A DNA stretch of 10,000 nucleotides from Desulfarculus sp. (GTDB taxonomy: Bacteria; Desulfobacterota; Desulfarculia; Desulfarculales; Desulfarculaceae): positions 1 through 10,000 of the forward strand of contig JAIWNN010000058.1 in NCBI GenBank assembly GCA_020216805.1. Reading direction: 5' to 3'. The notes below the pieces were generated by a model, which saw nothing but the letters and a program-made list of their open reading frames with translations, ran no database searches and was not told the DNA's origin. Below, in pieces: positions 1 to 5,717 of this stretch (positions within the stretch are counted from its first letter, which is position 1; each line of letters begins with the position of its first letter). A program made the position numbers and the translations under genes.

Positions 1-47
1 GGACGGATGTCGAAACGGGGGCCCATCCCGTCCAGGTTGCTGGCCAT
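1..47 (-). CDS. Possible 5' end of a leftward gene, cut by the window edge
   Basis: The reverse strand is open from an ATG at 95 to the window edge, with further in-frame ATGs at 53 and 47. The ATG at 47 is preferred because GGAG lies 7 bases upstream of it. The ATG at 95 has no Shine-Dalgarno sequence at a useful distance. From 47 the protein begins MASNLDGMGPRFDIR, which I cannot assign to a family. A plausible promoter lies upstream (136-164), and the gap to the radical SAM gene is otherwise unexplained, which supports a real gene start. Only 15 codons are visible, so no function can be given. If the start at 95 is used, a run of seven C (complement of 83-89) falls in the coding sequence just after the start codon. 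Confidence 0.35.
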   Translation of the reverse strand, partial: MASNLDGMGPRFDIR

Positions 48-135
48 GTCCATGCTCCAGACGGCGGCCGTGGAGGCCGCGCGGGGGGGTTCCATCGGTC
101 CGGGGTGGTCCCGGTCCTCGTTGCGCTGCCTAAAA

Positions 136-164
136 GGTATAGCACTCCGGGCCTTCGCGCTCAA
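136..164 (-). promoter_or_regulatory. Sigma70-type promoter for the leftward gene at the window edge
   Basis: On the reverse strand there is TTGAGC (159-164), a 17-base spacer and TATACC (136-141). The -10 is preceded by TG plus one base, giving an extended -10 element (TGCTATACC). Each hexamer matches the consensus at four of six positions with ideal spacing. The site sits directly after the radical SAM stop codon and points to the partial gene at 47, with transcription expected near 129. This is a pattern match by eye only. Confidence 0.42.
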
Positions 165-171
165 GGCGGGG

Positions 172-1056
172 CTATTGCTGGCCCACGAAGTCCGGCCGGA
201 AGGCCCGGCGCGGCAGGCGGCGGGCGGCCCGGATTTCCTCCAGCAACCGGTCTCGGTGCCGGGGCAGAGCGCCGGCCAAGTCGAGGTAATTGGTGTAGTG
301 GTCGCTGGCCAACTCCAGGGGGCCATCCAGCCCGGCGATGAGCTCCGCAGTCTCGTCCAGGATCTGGTGGGGGGTGCAGAGGCGGAAGCGTCCCTTGCGG
401 ATTTGGTGCAGCAACAGGGTGCCGACCTTGGGTACCAGGGTGCGCAGGCGGATGGTCGGCGCGCCAGCCTGGTTGATGGCGTTGACCACCTGGGCGGTGG
501 CCCGGGCGTGGTCCAGGGAATCATCCGGGCCCGCCAACCCCAAGATGATATATAGATTCAGCTCCAGGCCGGCCTCCAAGGCCATCCGCCCCGCCGCCAC
601 CTGTTCGGCGCCGTGGCAGCCTTTCTTGACCCGGGCCAAGGTGGGGTCGTGGCCGGATTCCAGTCCCAGGTGCAGACGGACCAGCCCGGCCGCCCGGAGC
701 CGGGCCAGGCCCTCCCGGCCGTGGCCCAGGATGGACCGCACCGAGGCGTAGGTGGTGATGCGCTCCAGGCGGGGAAAACGCTCTCCCGCCGCCCGGCAGA
801 CCGCCTCCAGTTGCTCGGTGGGCATGGCCAGGCTGTCGCCGGCGGGCAGGAAGATGGTCCGCACCCCTGGCCCCAACCGTTCCCGCGCCTGGTCCAGGTC
901 GGCCACGATCTCGGCCACCGGACGCACCGCGAAGCGCGGCCCGCGCTTGTAGACCATGCAGAACGAGCACTTGTTGTGGGGGCAGCCGACGGTGGCCTGC
1001 ACCAGCAGGCTCCAGGCTTCGGAGGGCGGGCGGTAGATGGGGCCGAGAAAGCGCAT
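172..1056 (-). CDS. Radical SAM protein with CX4CX2C cluster motif (COG1032-like)
   Basis: A 294-residue radical SAM enzyme of unknown substrate. The iron-sulfur cluster motif is GCPHNKCSFC, with Cys25, Cys30 and Cys33 (CX4CX2C instead of the usual CX3CX2C). It is followed by the aromatic/basic stretch MVYKRGP. Further radical SAM barrel landmarks follow: FLPAGDS near residue 70, HLGLESG near 130, and ELNLYIILGLAG near 165. LRTLVPKVGTLL and SDHYTNYL come later and are typical of the short COG1032 proteins of this type. There is no B12-binding or TRAM domain, so it is a bare catalytic core. The ATG at 1056 is chosen because family members begin MRF/MRYxGxIYRPPSEA; an in-frame TTG at 1062 would add two residues and has GGGGG six bases upstream. 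It diverges from the HDOD gene. The family call is firm; the reaction is unknown. Confidence 0.88.
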   Translation of the reverse strand: MRFLGPIYRPPSEAWSLLVQATVGCPHNKCSFCMVYKRGPRFAVRPVAEIVADLDQARERLGPGVRTIFLPAGDSLAMPTEQLEAVCRAAGERFPRLERITTYASVRSILGHGREGLARLRAAGLVRLHLGLESGHDPTLARVKKGCHGAEQVAAGRMALEAGLELNLYIILGLAGPDDSLDHARATAQVVNAINQAGAPTIRLRTLVPKVGTLLLHQIRKGRFRLCTPHQILDETAELIAGLDGPLELASDHYTNYLDLAGALPRHRDRLLEEIRAARRLPRRAFRPDFVGQQ

Positions 1057-1119
1057 GGCCAAGGCTTACCCCCGGTCGGGCGGCCGGTCAAGACCAGGGC
1101 AGACAACATCTTGACCAGC

Positions 1120-1148
1120 ATGATAAAATGGTAACCGTTCTGCCCCAA
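1120..1148 (-). promoter_or_regulatory. Possible promoter for the radical SAM gene
   Basis: On the reverse strand there is TTGGGG (1143-1148), a 17-base spacer and TATCAT (1120-1125). The -10 matches five of six consensus bases and the -35 three of six. It would give a leader of roughly 55-60 bases before the radical SAM start. It overlaps the putative extended -10 of the divergent HDOD gene, so the two promoters could exclude each other. This is a match by eye only. Confidence 0.33.
1121..1129 (+). promoter_or_regulatory. Possible extended -10 promoter for the HDOD gene
   Basis: TGATAAAAT is an extended -10 element (TG, one base, then TAAAAT) in the only AT-rich patch between the two divergent genes. 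No good -35 hexamer stands 16-18 bases upstream, which is tolerated with an extended -10. Transcription would start near 1136 and leave a leader of about 24 bases holding the AAGGAG ribosome site at 1147-1152. Confidence 0.35.
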
Positions 1149-1159
1149 GGAGCAGCTTC

Positions 1160-2806
1160 ATGGATCAGCGCGGCCAGGAAATCCTGGCCCGGGCCTTGGC
1201 GCGGGATCAGCTGCCCAGCCTCTCGGCCATCGCCCTGCGCCTGGTGCAAATGGCTTCGGACGAGGAGGTCTCGGCCCCGGAGCTGGCCCGGCTCATCACC
1301 CAGGACCCTGGCTTGGCCGCCCGCCTGCTGCGGATGGCCAACAGCCCGGCCTTCCGCCGTGGCGGCCAGGAGATCACCAGCCTGGACCGGGCGGTGGTGC
1401 TGCTGGGCCTGCGCGAGGTCCGGATCATGGCGCTGTCCATCAGCCTGCGCGACACCCTGCCCACCAAGGGCAAGGGCTTGGATTATCGAATCTTCTGGCG
1501 GGCATCTCTCTATCGCGCCCTGCTCTCGCGGGCCATCGCCAACCGCCTGGCCCTGCCCCAGCCCGAAGAGGCCTTCGTGGCTGGCCTGCTCTTGGAGACC
1601 GGCCTGCCCATCCTGTTGCGGGCGCTCAAGCCCGAGGAGATGGAGGGTTTCCCGGGCCTGGGAGCCTCCCTGCGCGCGCAACTGACCTGGGAGCGCCATC
1701 GCCTGGGCCTGGACCACCGTCAGGTGGGGGCCGAGGTGATGCGGCGCTGGGGTCTGCCCCAAGCCCTGGTGGCCTGCCAGGGGGTGTTGCAGGAGTCCTC
1801 GCGCGACCAAGCCCCGCTGCTCAAGGAGGTCACCGACTTCGCCCGTCAGGCGGCCGAGGCCTTCCTGCTGCCCGAGAAGCTGCTCACCGACGTGCACCAG
1901 ACCGCCTGGCGCTATTTCGGCCTGGACGACGAGACCGTCAACCAGCTCCTGACCGAGGCCCTGTTGGCTGCGGGCGAGGCCGCCGCCGCCCTGGAGGTGG
2001 ACCTGGATCCGGAGGCCGACCTGCTGGCGGTGGTGGAAAAGGCCAACCAGGCCCTGGCGGGGTTGACCAGCCGTCTGGACGAGGGGTTGCAAAACTATCT
2101 CCCGTCGGCGGGCGGGCCGGCCCCGGCCAGCGCCGCGCCGGGGCAGGGGGACCAGCTGCGCCGGGCCCAGGACGAGGCGGTGGCCCACACCCTGGACGCG
2201 GTGGCCCACGAGATTCGCAACCCTTTGATGAGCGTGGGAGGCTTCGCCCGACGCCTGGCCGCCCAGGCCGCCGCCGGCGAGAAGGTCCAGCGCTACGCCC
2301 AGGCCATCCTGGCCGAGGCCGCCCGCCTGGATCAGGCCCTGGAGCAGATCAACCGCATGCTCTCGCCCTACCAGCCCCGTCCCCGCAAGCTGGACCTGGC
2401 CCAGATCCTGGCCCGCCTGGCAGACGACGGCCAGGGGGTCCTGGTCAACCTGCCCGAGGGGCCGCTGTTGATCTGGGCCGACCCCCAGGGCCTGGAGGCG
2501 GCCCTGGGCCATCTGCTGGCCTACGGCCGCCATCTGCTGGCGGACCAGGGCGCCACCCCCAGCCTGCGCCTGAGCCTGATGGCCGACGCCCAGGGGGTGC
2601 GGCTGATCTGCCAGGGCAAGGGGGCGCCGCCGGCCAGCCAAGGCGACGCCATGGCCCGCCGGGCCTTTGGCCCCGAGTTGGCTCTGGCCCAGGCCCGGCG
2701 CATCGCCGCCGCCCATGGCGGCGAGGTGGAGGTGGGCCCGGACCCCCAGGGAGACGGCTTCGTTCTGACCCTGCGCCTGCCCACCGTCGCGACCCAGGCC
2801 GCCTGA
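1160..2806 (+). CDS. HDOD domain protein fused to a degenerate histidine-kinase-like module
   Basis: A 548-residue cytoplasmic signalling protein with no transmembrane segment. AAGGAG (1147-1152) lies 7 bases before the ATG and fixes the start. Residues about 12-210 are an HDOD domain: LPSLSAIALRLVQMASD, then LARLITQDPGLAARLLRMANSP, then LDRAVVLLGLREVR. The spot where many HDOD proteins have LLHDIG reads LLLETG (144-148). Residues about 335-400 resemble a HisKA dimerisation helix pair with the H-box AVAHEIRNPLMSVGGF (His350). The C-terminal part (about 410-545) follows the layout of a HATPase domain but is degenerate: after Asp441 the two N-box asparagines are His451 and Tyr455, no DxGxG is visible, and the GLGLA box reads GPELA (504-508). 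The terminal AHGGEVEV and the final beta strands are kept. ATP binding is therefore doubtful; a protein-interaction or sensory role is more likely. HDOD proteins often sit near chemotaxis or motility genes, and cheW follows here. Confidence 0.85.
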   Translation: MDQRGQEILARALARDQLPSLSAIALRLVQMASDEEVSAPELARLITQDPGLAARLLRMANSPAFRRGGQEITSLDRAVVLLGLREVRIMALSISLRDTLPTKGKGLDYRIFWRASLYRALLSRAIANRLALPQPEEAFVAGLLLETGLPILLRALKPEEMEGFPGLGASLRAQLTWERHRLGLDHRQVGAEVMRRWGLPQALVACQGVLQESSRDQAPLLKEVTDFARQAAEAFLLPEKLLTDVHQTAWRYFGLDDETVNQLLTEALLAAGEAAAALEVDLDPEADLLAVVEKANQALAGLTSRLDEGLQNYLPSAGGPAPASAAPGQGDQLRRAQDEAVAHTLDAVAHEIRNPLMSVGGFARRLAAQAAAGEKVQRYAQAILAEAARLDQALEQINRMLSPYQPRPRKLDLAQILARLADDGQGVLVNLPEGPLLIWADPQGLEAALGHLLAYGRHLLADQGATPSLRLSLMADAQGVRLICQGKGAPPASQGDAMARRAFGPELALAQARRIAAAHGGEVEVGPDPQGDGFVLTLRLPTVATQAA

Positions 2807-2834
2807 GAGCTAGTAAACCCCGGCTACGCCCGGC

Positions 2835-2870
2835 TTGCCGAAATGGGTGCGCTTCTGGCATAATTAAAGC
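2835..2870 (+). promoter_or_regulatory. Promoter region of cheW (sigma70 match; overlapping -24/-12-like bases)
   Basis: TTGCCG (2835-2840), an 18-base spacer and CATAAT (2859-2864) form a fair sigma70 promoter, with four and five of six consensus bases. The same patch also contains TGGCA followed by the exact GG-N10-GC spacing of a sigma54 element (GG 2857-2858, GC 2869-2870). Its -12 part reads AAGC instead of TTGC, so the sigma54 reading is weaker. The AT-rich patch between two GC-rich genes shows that cheW can be transcribed apart from the HDOD gene upstream. Confidence 0.42.
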
Positions 2871-2901
2871 CGTTGGACACACCATGACCCGGAGGAGCGA
2901 C

Positions 2902-3411
2902 ATGGCCGGCGAACCCGCCAAGAAGGAAGAGATCTCCAACCTCGCCGAGCGCGTGGCCGGAAAGTTCCTTACCTTCGACCTGGCCGAGGAGGAATACGGA
3001 CTGGAAATCCTGCGCGTGCGGGAGATCATCGGCATGATGGCCATCACCCCGGTGCCGCGCACCCCGGATTTCGTCCGCGGCGTGATCAACCTGCGCGGCA
3101 AGGTGATCCCGGTCATCGACCTGCGGCTCAAGTTCGGCCTGCCCTACAAAGAGCCCGACGAGCGCACCTGCGTGATCGTGGTGGAGGTGATGAGCGACGG
3201 CCGCACGGTCCAGATGGGCATCGTGGTGGACCGGGTCAACGAGGTGGTCGACGTCAAGCCCGGCGAGGTGGAGCCCACCCCCAGCTTCGGCGTGGCCCTG
3301 GACACCGCCTTCATCCTGGGCATGGCCAAGGTGCAGGGCAAGGTCAAGATCCTGCTGGACATCGACCGGGTGCTCACCACCAGCGAGGTCGCGGCCCTCA
3401 GCTCCTTCTAA
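2902..3411 (+). CDS. cheW: Chemotaxis adaptor protein CheW
   Basis: A 169-residue CheW, the cytoplasmic scaffold that links chemoreceptors to the CheA kinase. After a charged N-terminal tail (1-18) the CheW fold runs from about 20 to 165: KFLTFDLAEEEYGLEILRVREI, then ITPVPRTPDFVRGVINLRGKVIPVIDLRLKFG, then MGIVVDRVNEVVDV, FILGMAKVQGKVKILLDIDRVL. The NLRGK/IPVIDLR signature (63-75) is intact, and length and order are normal for a stand-alone CheW. The start is set at 2902 because GGAGG (2891-2895) lies 6 bases before it. An in-frame ATG at 2884 precedes this ribosome site and has none of its own. It stands 95 bases after the HDOD gene with its own promoter and ends in a strong terminator, so it can be a single-gene unit. 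No cheA, cheR, cheB or receptor gene is visible in the window, so its pathway (motility or another output) is open. Confidence 0.95.
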   Translation: MAGEPAKKEEISNLAERVAGKFLTFDLAEEEYGLEILRVREIIGMMAITPVPRTPDFVRGVINLRGKVIPVIDLRLKFGLPYKEPDERTCVIVVEVMSDGRTVQMGIVVDRVNEVVDVKPGEVEPTPSFGVALDTAFILGMAKVQGKVKILLDIDRVLTTSEVAALSSF

Positions 3412-3439
3412 TCCGCCTCCACCGCCTCCGCCAACCGAC

Positions 3440-3477
3440 CCGACCCGCTCCCCCCCGGGGGGCGGGTCGGTTGTTTC
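3440..3477 (+). terminator. Rho-independent terminator after cheW
   Basis: CCGACCCG (3440-3447) pairs with CGGGTCGG (3463-3470), and the stem extends inward through a C-run and G-run with a small bulge near 3449. It is followed by TTGTTT (3471-3476). A second copy of CCGACCCG at 3435-3442 offers an alternative register for the left arm. It stands 29 bases after the cheW stop, between two convergent genes. The T-rich tail is on the cheW side only. Confidence 0.8.
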
Positions 3478-3502
3478 TCCCCGTGGCGGGGCGTGGCCGG
3501 GG

Positions 3503-4018
3503 CTAGAAAGCCTTGTCGATGGCCTGCTGCAGGGCGTTGAAATCCACCGTCAATTCCTGGATGAAGGTCAGGCGGCCCTCGCGGTCCAGGACCAGGACGC
3601 CCGGGGTGGCGATGATGTCGTAGGCGTCGGCGAAGGGCACCGAGTCCTGGGGGCCCACGTCCATCAGCAAGGGGCCGGGCAGCTTGTGCTCGGCGGCGTA
3701 GGAGCGCACCACCGGGGCCATGGCCTGGCCGTCGGTGTTGATCAGCAGCATGATGAAGGGATTGCCCTCCAGGCGCTTGGCCAGGGCCAGAAAGTGGGGC
3801 ATCTCTTTCTGACAGTGGGGGCAGGAGACCGACCAGTAGACGATCAGCGCCACCTTGCCCTTGGTCAGCGCCTTGAGGTCCTTGGGGGCGCCATCGAGAT
3901 CGGGCAGGGTCAGGGGCGGCAAGGCCAGGCCGGGCTTGACCAGGGCGGCGGCGGGCAGGGTCGGAGCCAGAAGGCACAGGGCCAGCAAGACCAGGATCAG
4001 GCGGCGGATGCGTGGCAT
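3503..4018 (-). CDS. Exported thioredoxin-like protein (TlpA/ResA type, CPHC active site)
   Basis: A 171-residue exported thioredoxin-fold protein. The N-terminus has two or three arginines, a hydrophobic stretch (8-20) and a likely signal peptidase cut near PAAA-LV (about 25). The cysteine at 15 is preceded by Leu, so a lipobox is not convincing. The mature part has the TlpA/ResA layout: LPPLTLPDLDGAPKDL (33-48), strand VALIVYWSVSCPHC with redox cysteines 66 and 69, INTDG (93-97), and the cis-proline loop IIATPGVLVLD with Pro139. Trp-Cys, common before the first cysteine in TlpA proteins, is Ser-Cys here, and CPHC is the DsbA-type dipeptide, which hints at an oxidising tendency. GAGG lies 9 bases before the ATG. 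It is codirectional with the glycan operon but 100 bases behind it. Likely role: thiol-disulfide exchange in the periplasm, partner unknown. Confidence 0.85.
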   Translation of the reverse strand: MPRIRRLILVLLALCLLAPTLPAAALVKPGLALPPLTLPDLDGAPKDLKALTKGKVALIVYWSVSCPHCQKEMPHFLALAKRLEGNPFIMLLINTDGQAMAPVVRSYAAEHKLPGPLLMDVGPQDSVPFADAYDIIATPGVLVLDREGRLTFIQELTVDFNALQQAIDKAF

Positions 4019-4086
4019 GCCAAAAAACCTCGCGCGGTGTGAGTGCCGGTGACGGGGCCGACCCCCGGTCCAAGATTAGCACAGGC

Positions 4087-4109
4087 CCGGCCCCGCGGCC
4101 AGGGGCCGG
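4087..4109 (-). terminator. GC hairpin behind the membrane protein gene, possible weak terminator
   Basis: A perfect 8-base inverted repeat (CCGGCCCC / GGGGCCGG) with a 7-base loop lies 9 bases beyond the stop codon of the leftward membrane protein gene. No T-tract follows on the reverse strand, so it is a poor intrinsic terminator. It could mark partial termination or protect the transcript end. No convincing separate promoter for the thioredoxin gene was found in this gap (4019-4118), so read-through from the operon may be needed to express it. Confidence 0.35.
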
Positions 4110-4118
4110 CTGGGGATG

Positions 4119-5717
4119 TCAGTTGAGGGCCACCCGCCGGACCTCCAGGCCCACCGGAACGGCGTTGATCTGATTCTCGTAAAGATAACGTATGGTCACG
4201 CTCTCGACTCGATTCACCTTGCCGCCCAGGAACAGGCCGCTGAGGTAGCTCTGGGCCCTGAAGGTCTCTCCGCTGGGATCATGGACCAGCCAGGACTGGG
4301 CCACCGGGGCCGGGCCGTGGCGGGCGTTCAGGCTCACCGCCCGCTTGGTCAGGGCCCATTCGGCGGTGTCCACCCCGGCCTGGAGATTGAAGACATGGGG
4401 GATGCCCTGGTCGTCCAGGACGATGACCTGGGCCACGGTCTGGTTCTCCTGCACCTGGATTCCATTGGCCAGCAGGCTCACCACCATCACCCGGCTGACG
4501 TTGTTAAGCCAGGACGGGGCCTTGAGCACCAGCTCGGGGTTGTCCGGTCCCAGGTGGACCGGGGAGTGCAACAGGTCGGCCCGCGCCAACGCCAGGAGCT
4601 CGGCCCCCTCCGGCTCGATCTGGGGCCGGTTCATCAACAGCAGCGGGGCCAGGGCCACCAACAGGGCCAGGGCGCTGACCAGGGTGCCCAGCAGTCGACC
4701 TCCGGGTCCGGGCTCGGACCACTCCTGACGACCCAGCAAGGGCAGGGAGTAGGCCACCAGCAGGCCAGCGCAGATCACCAGGAAGGCCCCCAGGCCCACC
4801 GCCCGCAGCCAGGTGGCCTGTTCCAGGGACAGACCCACCTCCGGCCGCCACCAGGCCAGGGCCAGGGTGATGATCACCCCCAGCCCCCACCACAACAGCA
4901 CCATCGCCCGCAACAGCCAATATAGGGGCAGGGAGTCGGTCGCCGCGGGCCCTCCGTCCGGAGGCAGGGGGCGCAGCAGCCGCGGTAGGCTCAGTCCCAG
5001 CAACAGGGGGGGAGGCAGGGCGAGCTGCCACAGGGGCGGCCAGGTCAGGGCCAGGGCCGGCCCCAGACCCAAGCCCAGGGCCAGGAAGGTCAGCCAGGCG
5101 TTGCGGGCCGGGACGCCATAGAGCCGCAACCCCAGGAAGACTCCGCCGCAGGTGATTCCCCATAGCACCGCCGCCCCGGCCACCCGGGCCAGAACGCCCG
5201 GGGACGGCCAAGGCGCCAACACCAAATCGGTACGGGCCCAGGGGGCCAGCAGCAGTCCGGCCAACGCCGCCACCCCAGCCAGGCAGGCGGCGACCCGCAG
5301 CCGCCCGGCCCGACCGCCGCCGTCCGAGGACAACGCCAGATCCATGGTCAGGCCGGTCAGGCGCAGGTTGACCGCGGCCAGGTAGGCCGCCCCCAGCCAG
5401 AGCTTATAGTTGCCCAGCTCCCGGCCGCAGAGCAGAAGGGCCAGGAAAATCATCCCCAGGGCGAAGGCCCCCCGGCGGCAGGCCCGGGACCGGGCCGACT
5501 CCGGCCTCCGCCAGGCGGCGGGGATCAGGCCGGCCAGGTCCACCAGGGCCGGCAGGGCCAGGAGCACCAGCCAGGCCAGGGCGAACCAGACCTCCTCCCG
5601 CCCCAGGCGGGGCAGTTGGGTCCAGGGCCAGACCCCCCAGACCAGGCCGGCCAGGGTCAGGCCCAGCCCGGCCTCCAGAACCTCGCCCCAACGGCTCGCC
5701 GCGCGCTCAGTCGACAT
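4119..5717 (-). CDS. Polytopic membrane protein with C-terminal extracytoplasmic beta domain
   Basis: A 532-residue inner-membrane protein of no recognised function. About 11 hydrophobic segments can be drawn, near residues 15-33, 43-64, 83-98, 104-122, 142-160, 175-200, 207-224, 228-246, 264-290, 303-326 and 343-362. Residues about 370-532 are soluble and beta-rich, with alternating strands such as VSRVMVVSLLAN, AQVIVLDDQG, HVFNLQAGVDTAEWA (442-455) and VESVTIRYLYE. From memory, this kind of domain, with a GVDTAEWA-like core, recurs at the C-terminus of membrane proteins encoded near glycosyltransferases; this was not checked by search. No GT-C acidic motif in the first loop, no flippase signature and no Wzy-like large mid-protein loop is evident. 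GAGG lies 7 bases before the ATG, and the start overlaps the end of the upstream GT4 by 11 bases. A role in moving, polymerising or modifying the glycan made by the operon is inferred from context only. Confidence 0.82.
   Translation of the reverse strand: MSTERAASRWGEVLEAGLGLTLAGLVWGVWPWTQLPRLGREEVWFALAWLVLLALPALVDLAGLIPAAWRRPESARSRACRRGAFALGMIFLALLLCGRELGNYKLWLGAAYLAAVNLRLTGLTMDLALSSDGGGRAGRLRVAACLAGVAALAGLLLAPWARTDLVLAPWPSPGVLARVAGAAVLWGITCGGVFLGLRLYGVPARNAWLTFLALGLGLGPALALTWPPLWQLALPPPLLLGLSLPRLLRPLPPDGGPAATDSLPLYWLLRAMVLLWWGLGVIITLALAWWRPEVGLSLEQATWLRAVGLGAFLVICAGLLVAYSLPLLGRQEWSEPGPGGRLLGTLVSALALLVALAPLLLMNRPQIEPEGAELLALARADLLHSPVHLGPDNPELVLKAPSWLNNVSRVMVVSLLANGIQVQENQTVAQVIVLDDQGIPHVFNLQAGVDTAEWALTKRAVSLNARHGPAPVAQSWLVHDPSGETFRAQSYLSGLFLGGKVNRVESVTIRYLYENQINAVPVGLEVRRVALN

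Noticed and set aside
7..555. A + strand open frame at the left edge.
   Set aside because: It runs antisense through the C-terminal half of the radical SAM gene and has no recognisable motif.
1088..2716. A 542-codon open frame on the - strand, antisense to the HDOD gene.
   Set aside because: Its product is Gln/Gly/Ala/Leu-rich and has no domain, while the + strand frame has recognisable HDOD and HisKA features and a good ribosome site.
2807..2840. A possible terminator hairpin between the HDOD gene and cheW.
   Set aside because: Only 4-base stems (CCGG/CCGG, or CGGC/GCCG with a 2-base loop) can be drawn and no T-tract follows; read-through into cheW remains possible.
3408..4082. A longer - strand frame overlapping the thioredoxin gene in another phase.
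   Set aside because: Pro/Arg/Gly-rich with no domain; the 3503-4018 frame has a signal peptide and the CPHC thioredoxin fold.
4116..4925. A + strand open frame antisense to the membrane protein gene.
   Set aside because: Gln/His/Gly-rich low complexity typical of the complement of Leu/Ala codons; no ribosome site or motif.
4640..5060. Repeated CAGGGCCAG-like words that suggest a tandem repeat.
   Set aside because: They are irregularly spaced and are the complement of CTG/GCC Leu-Ala codons in membrane segments, not a DNA repeat array.
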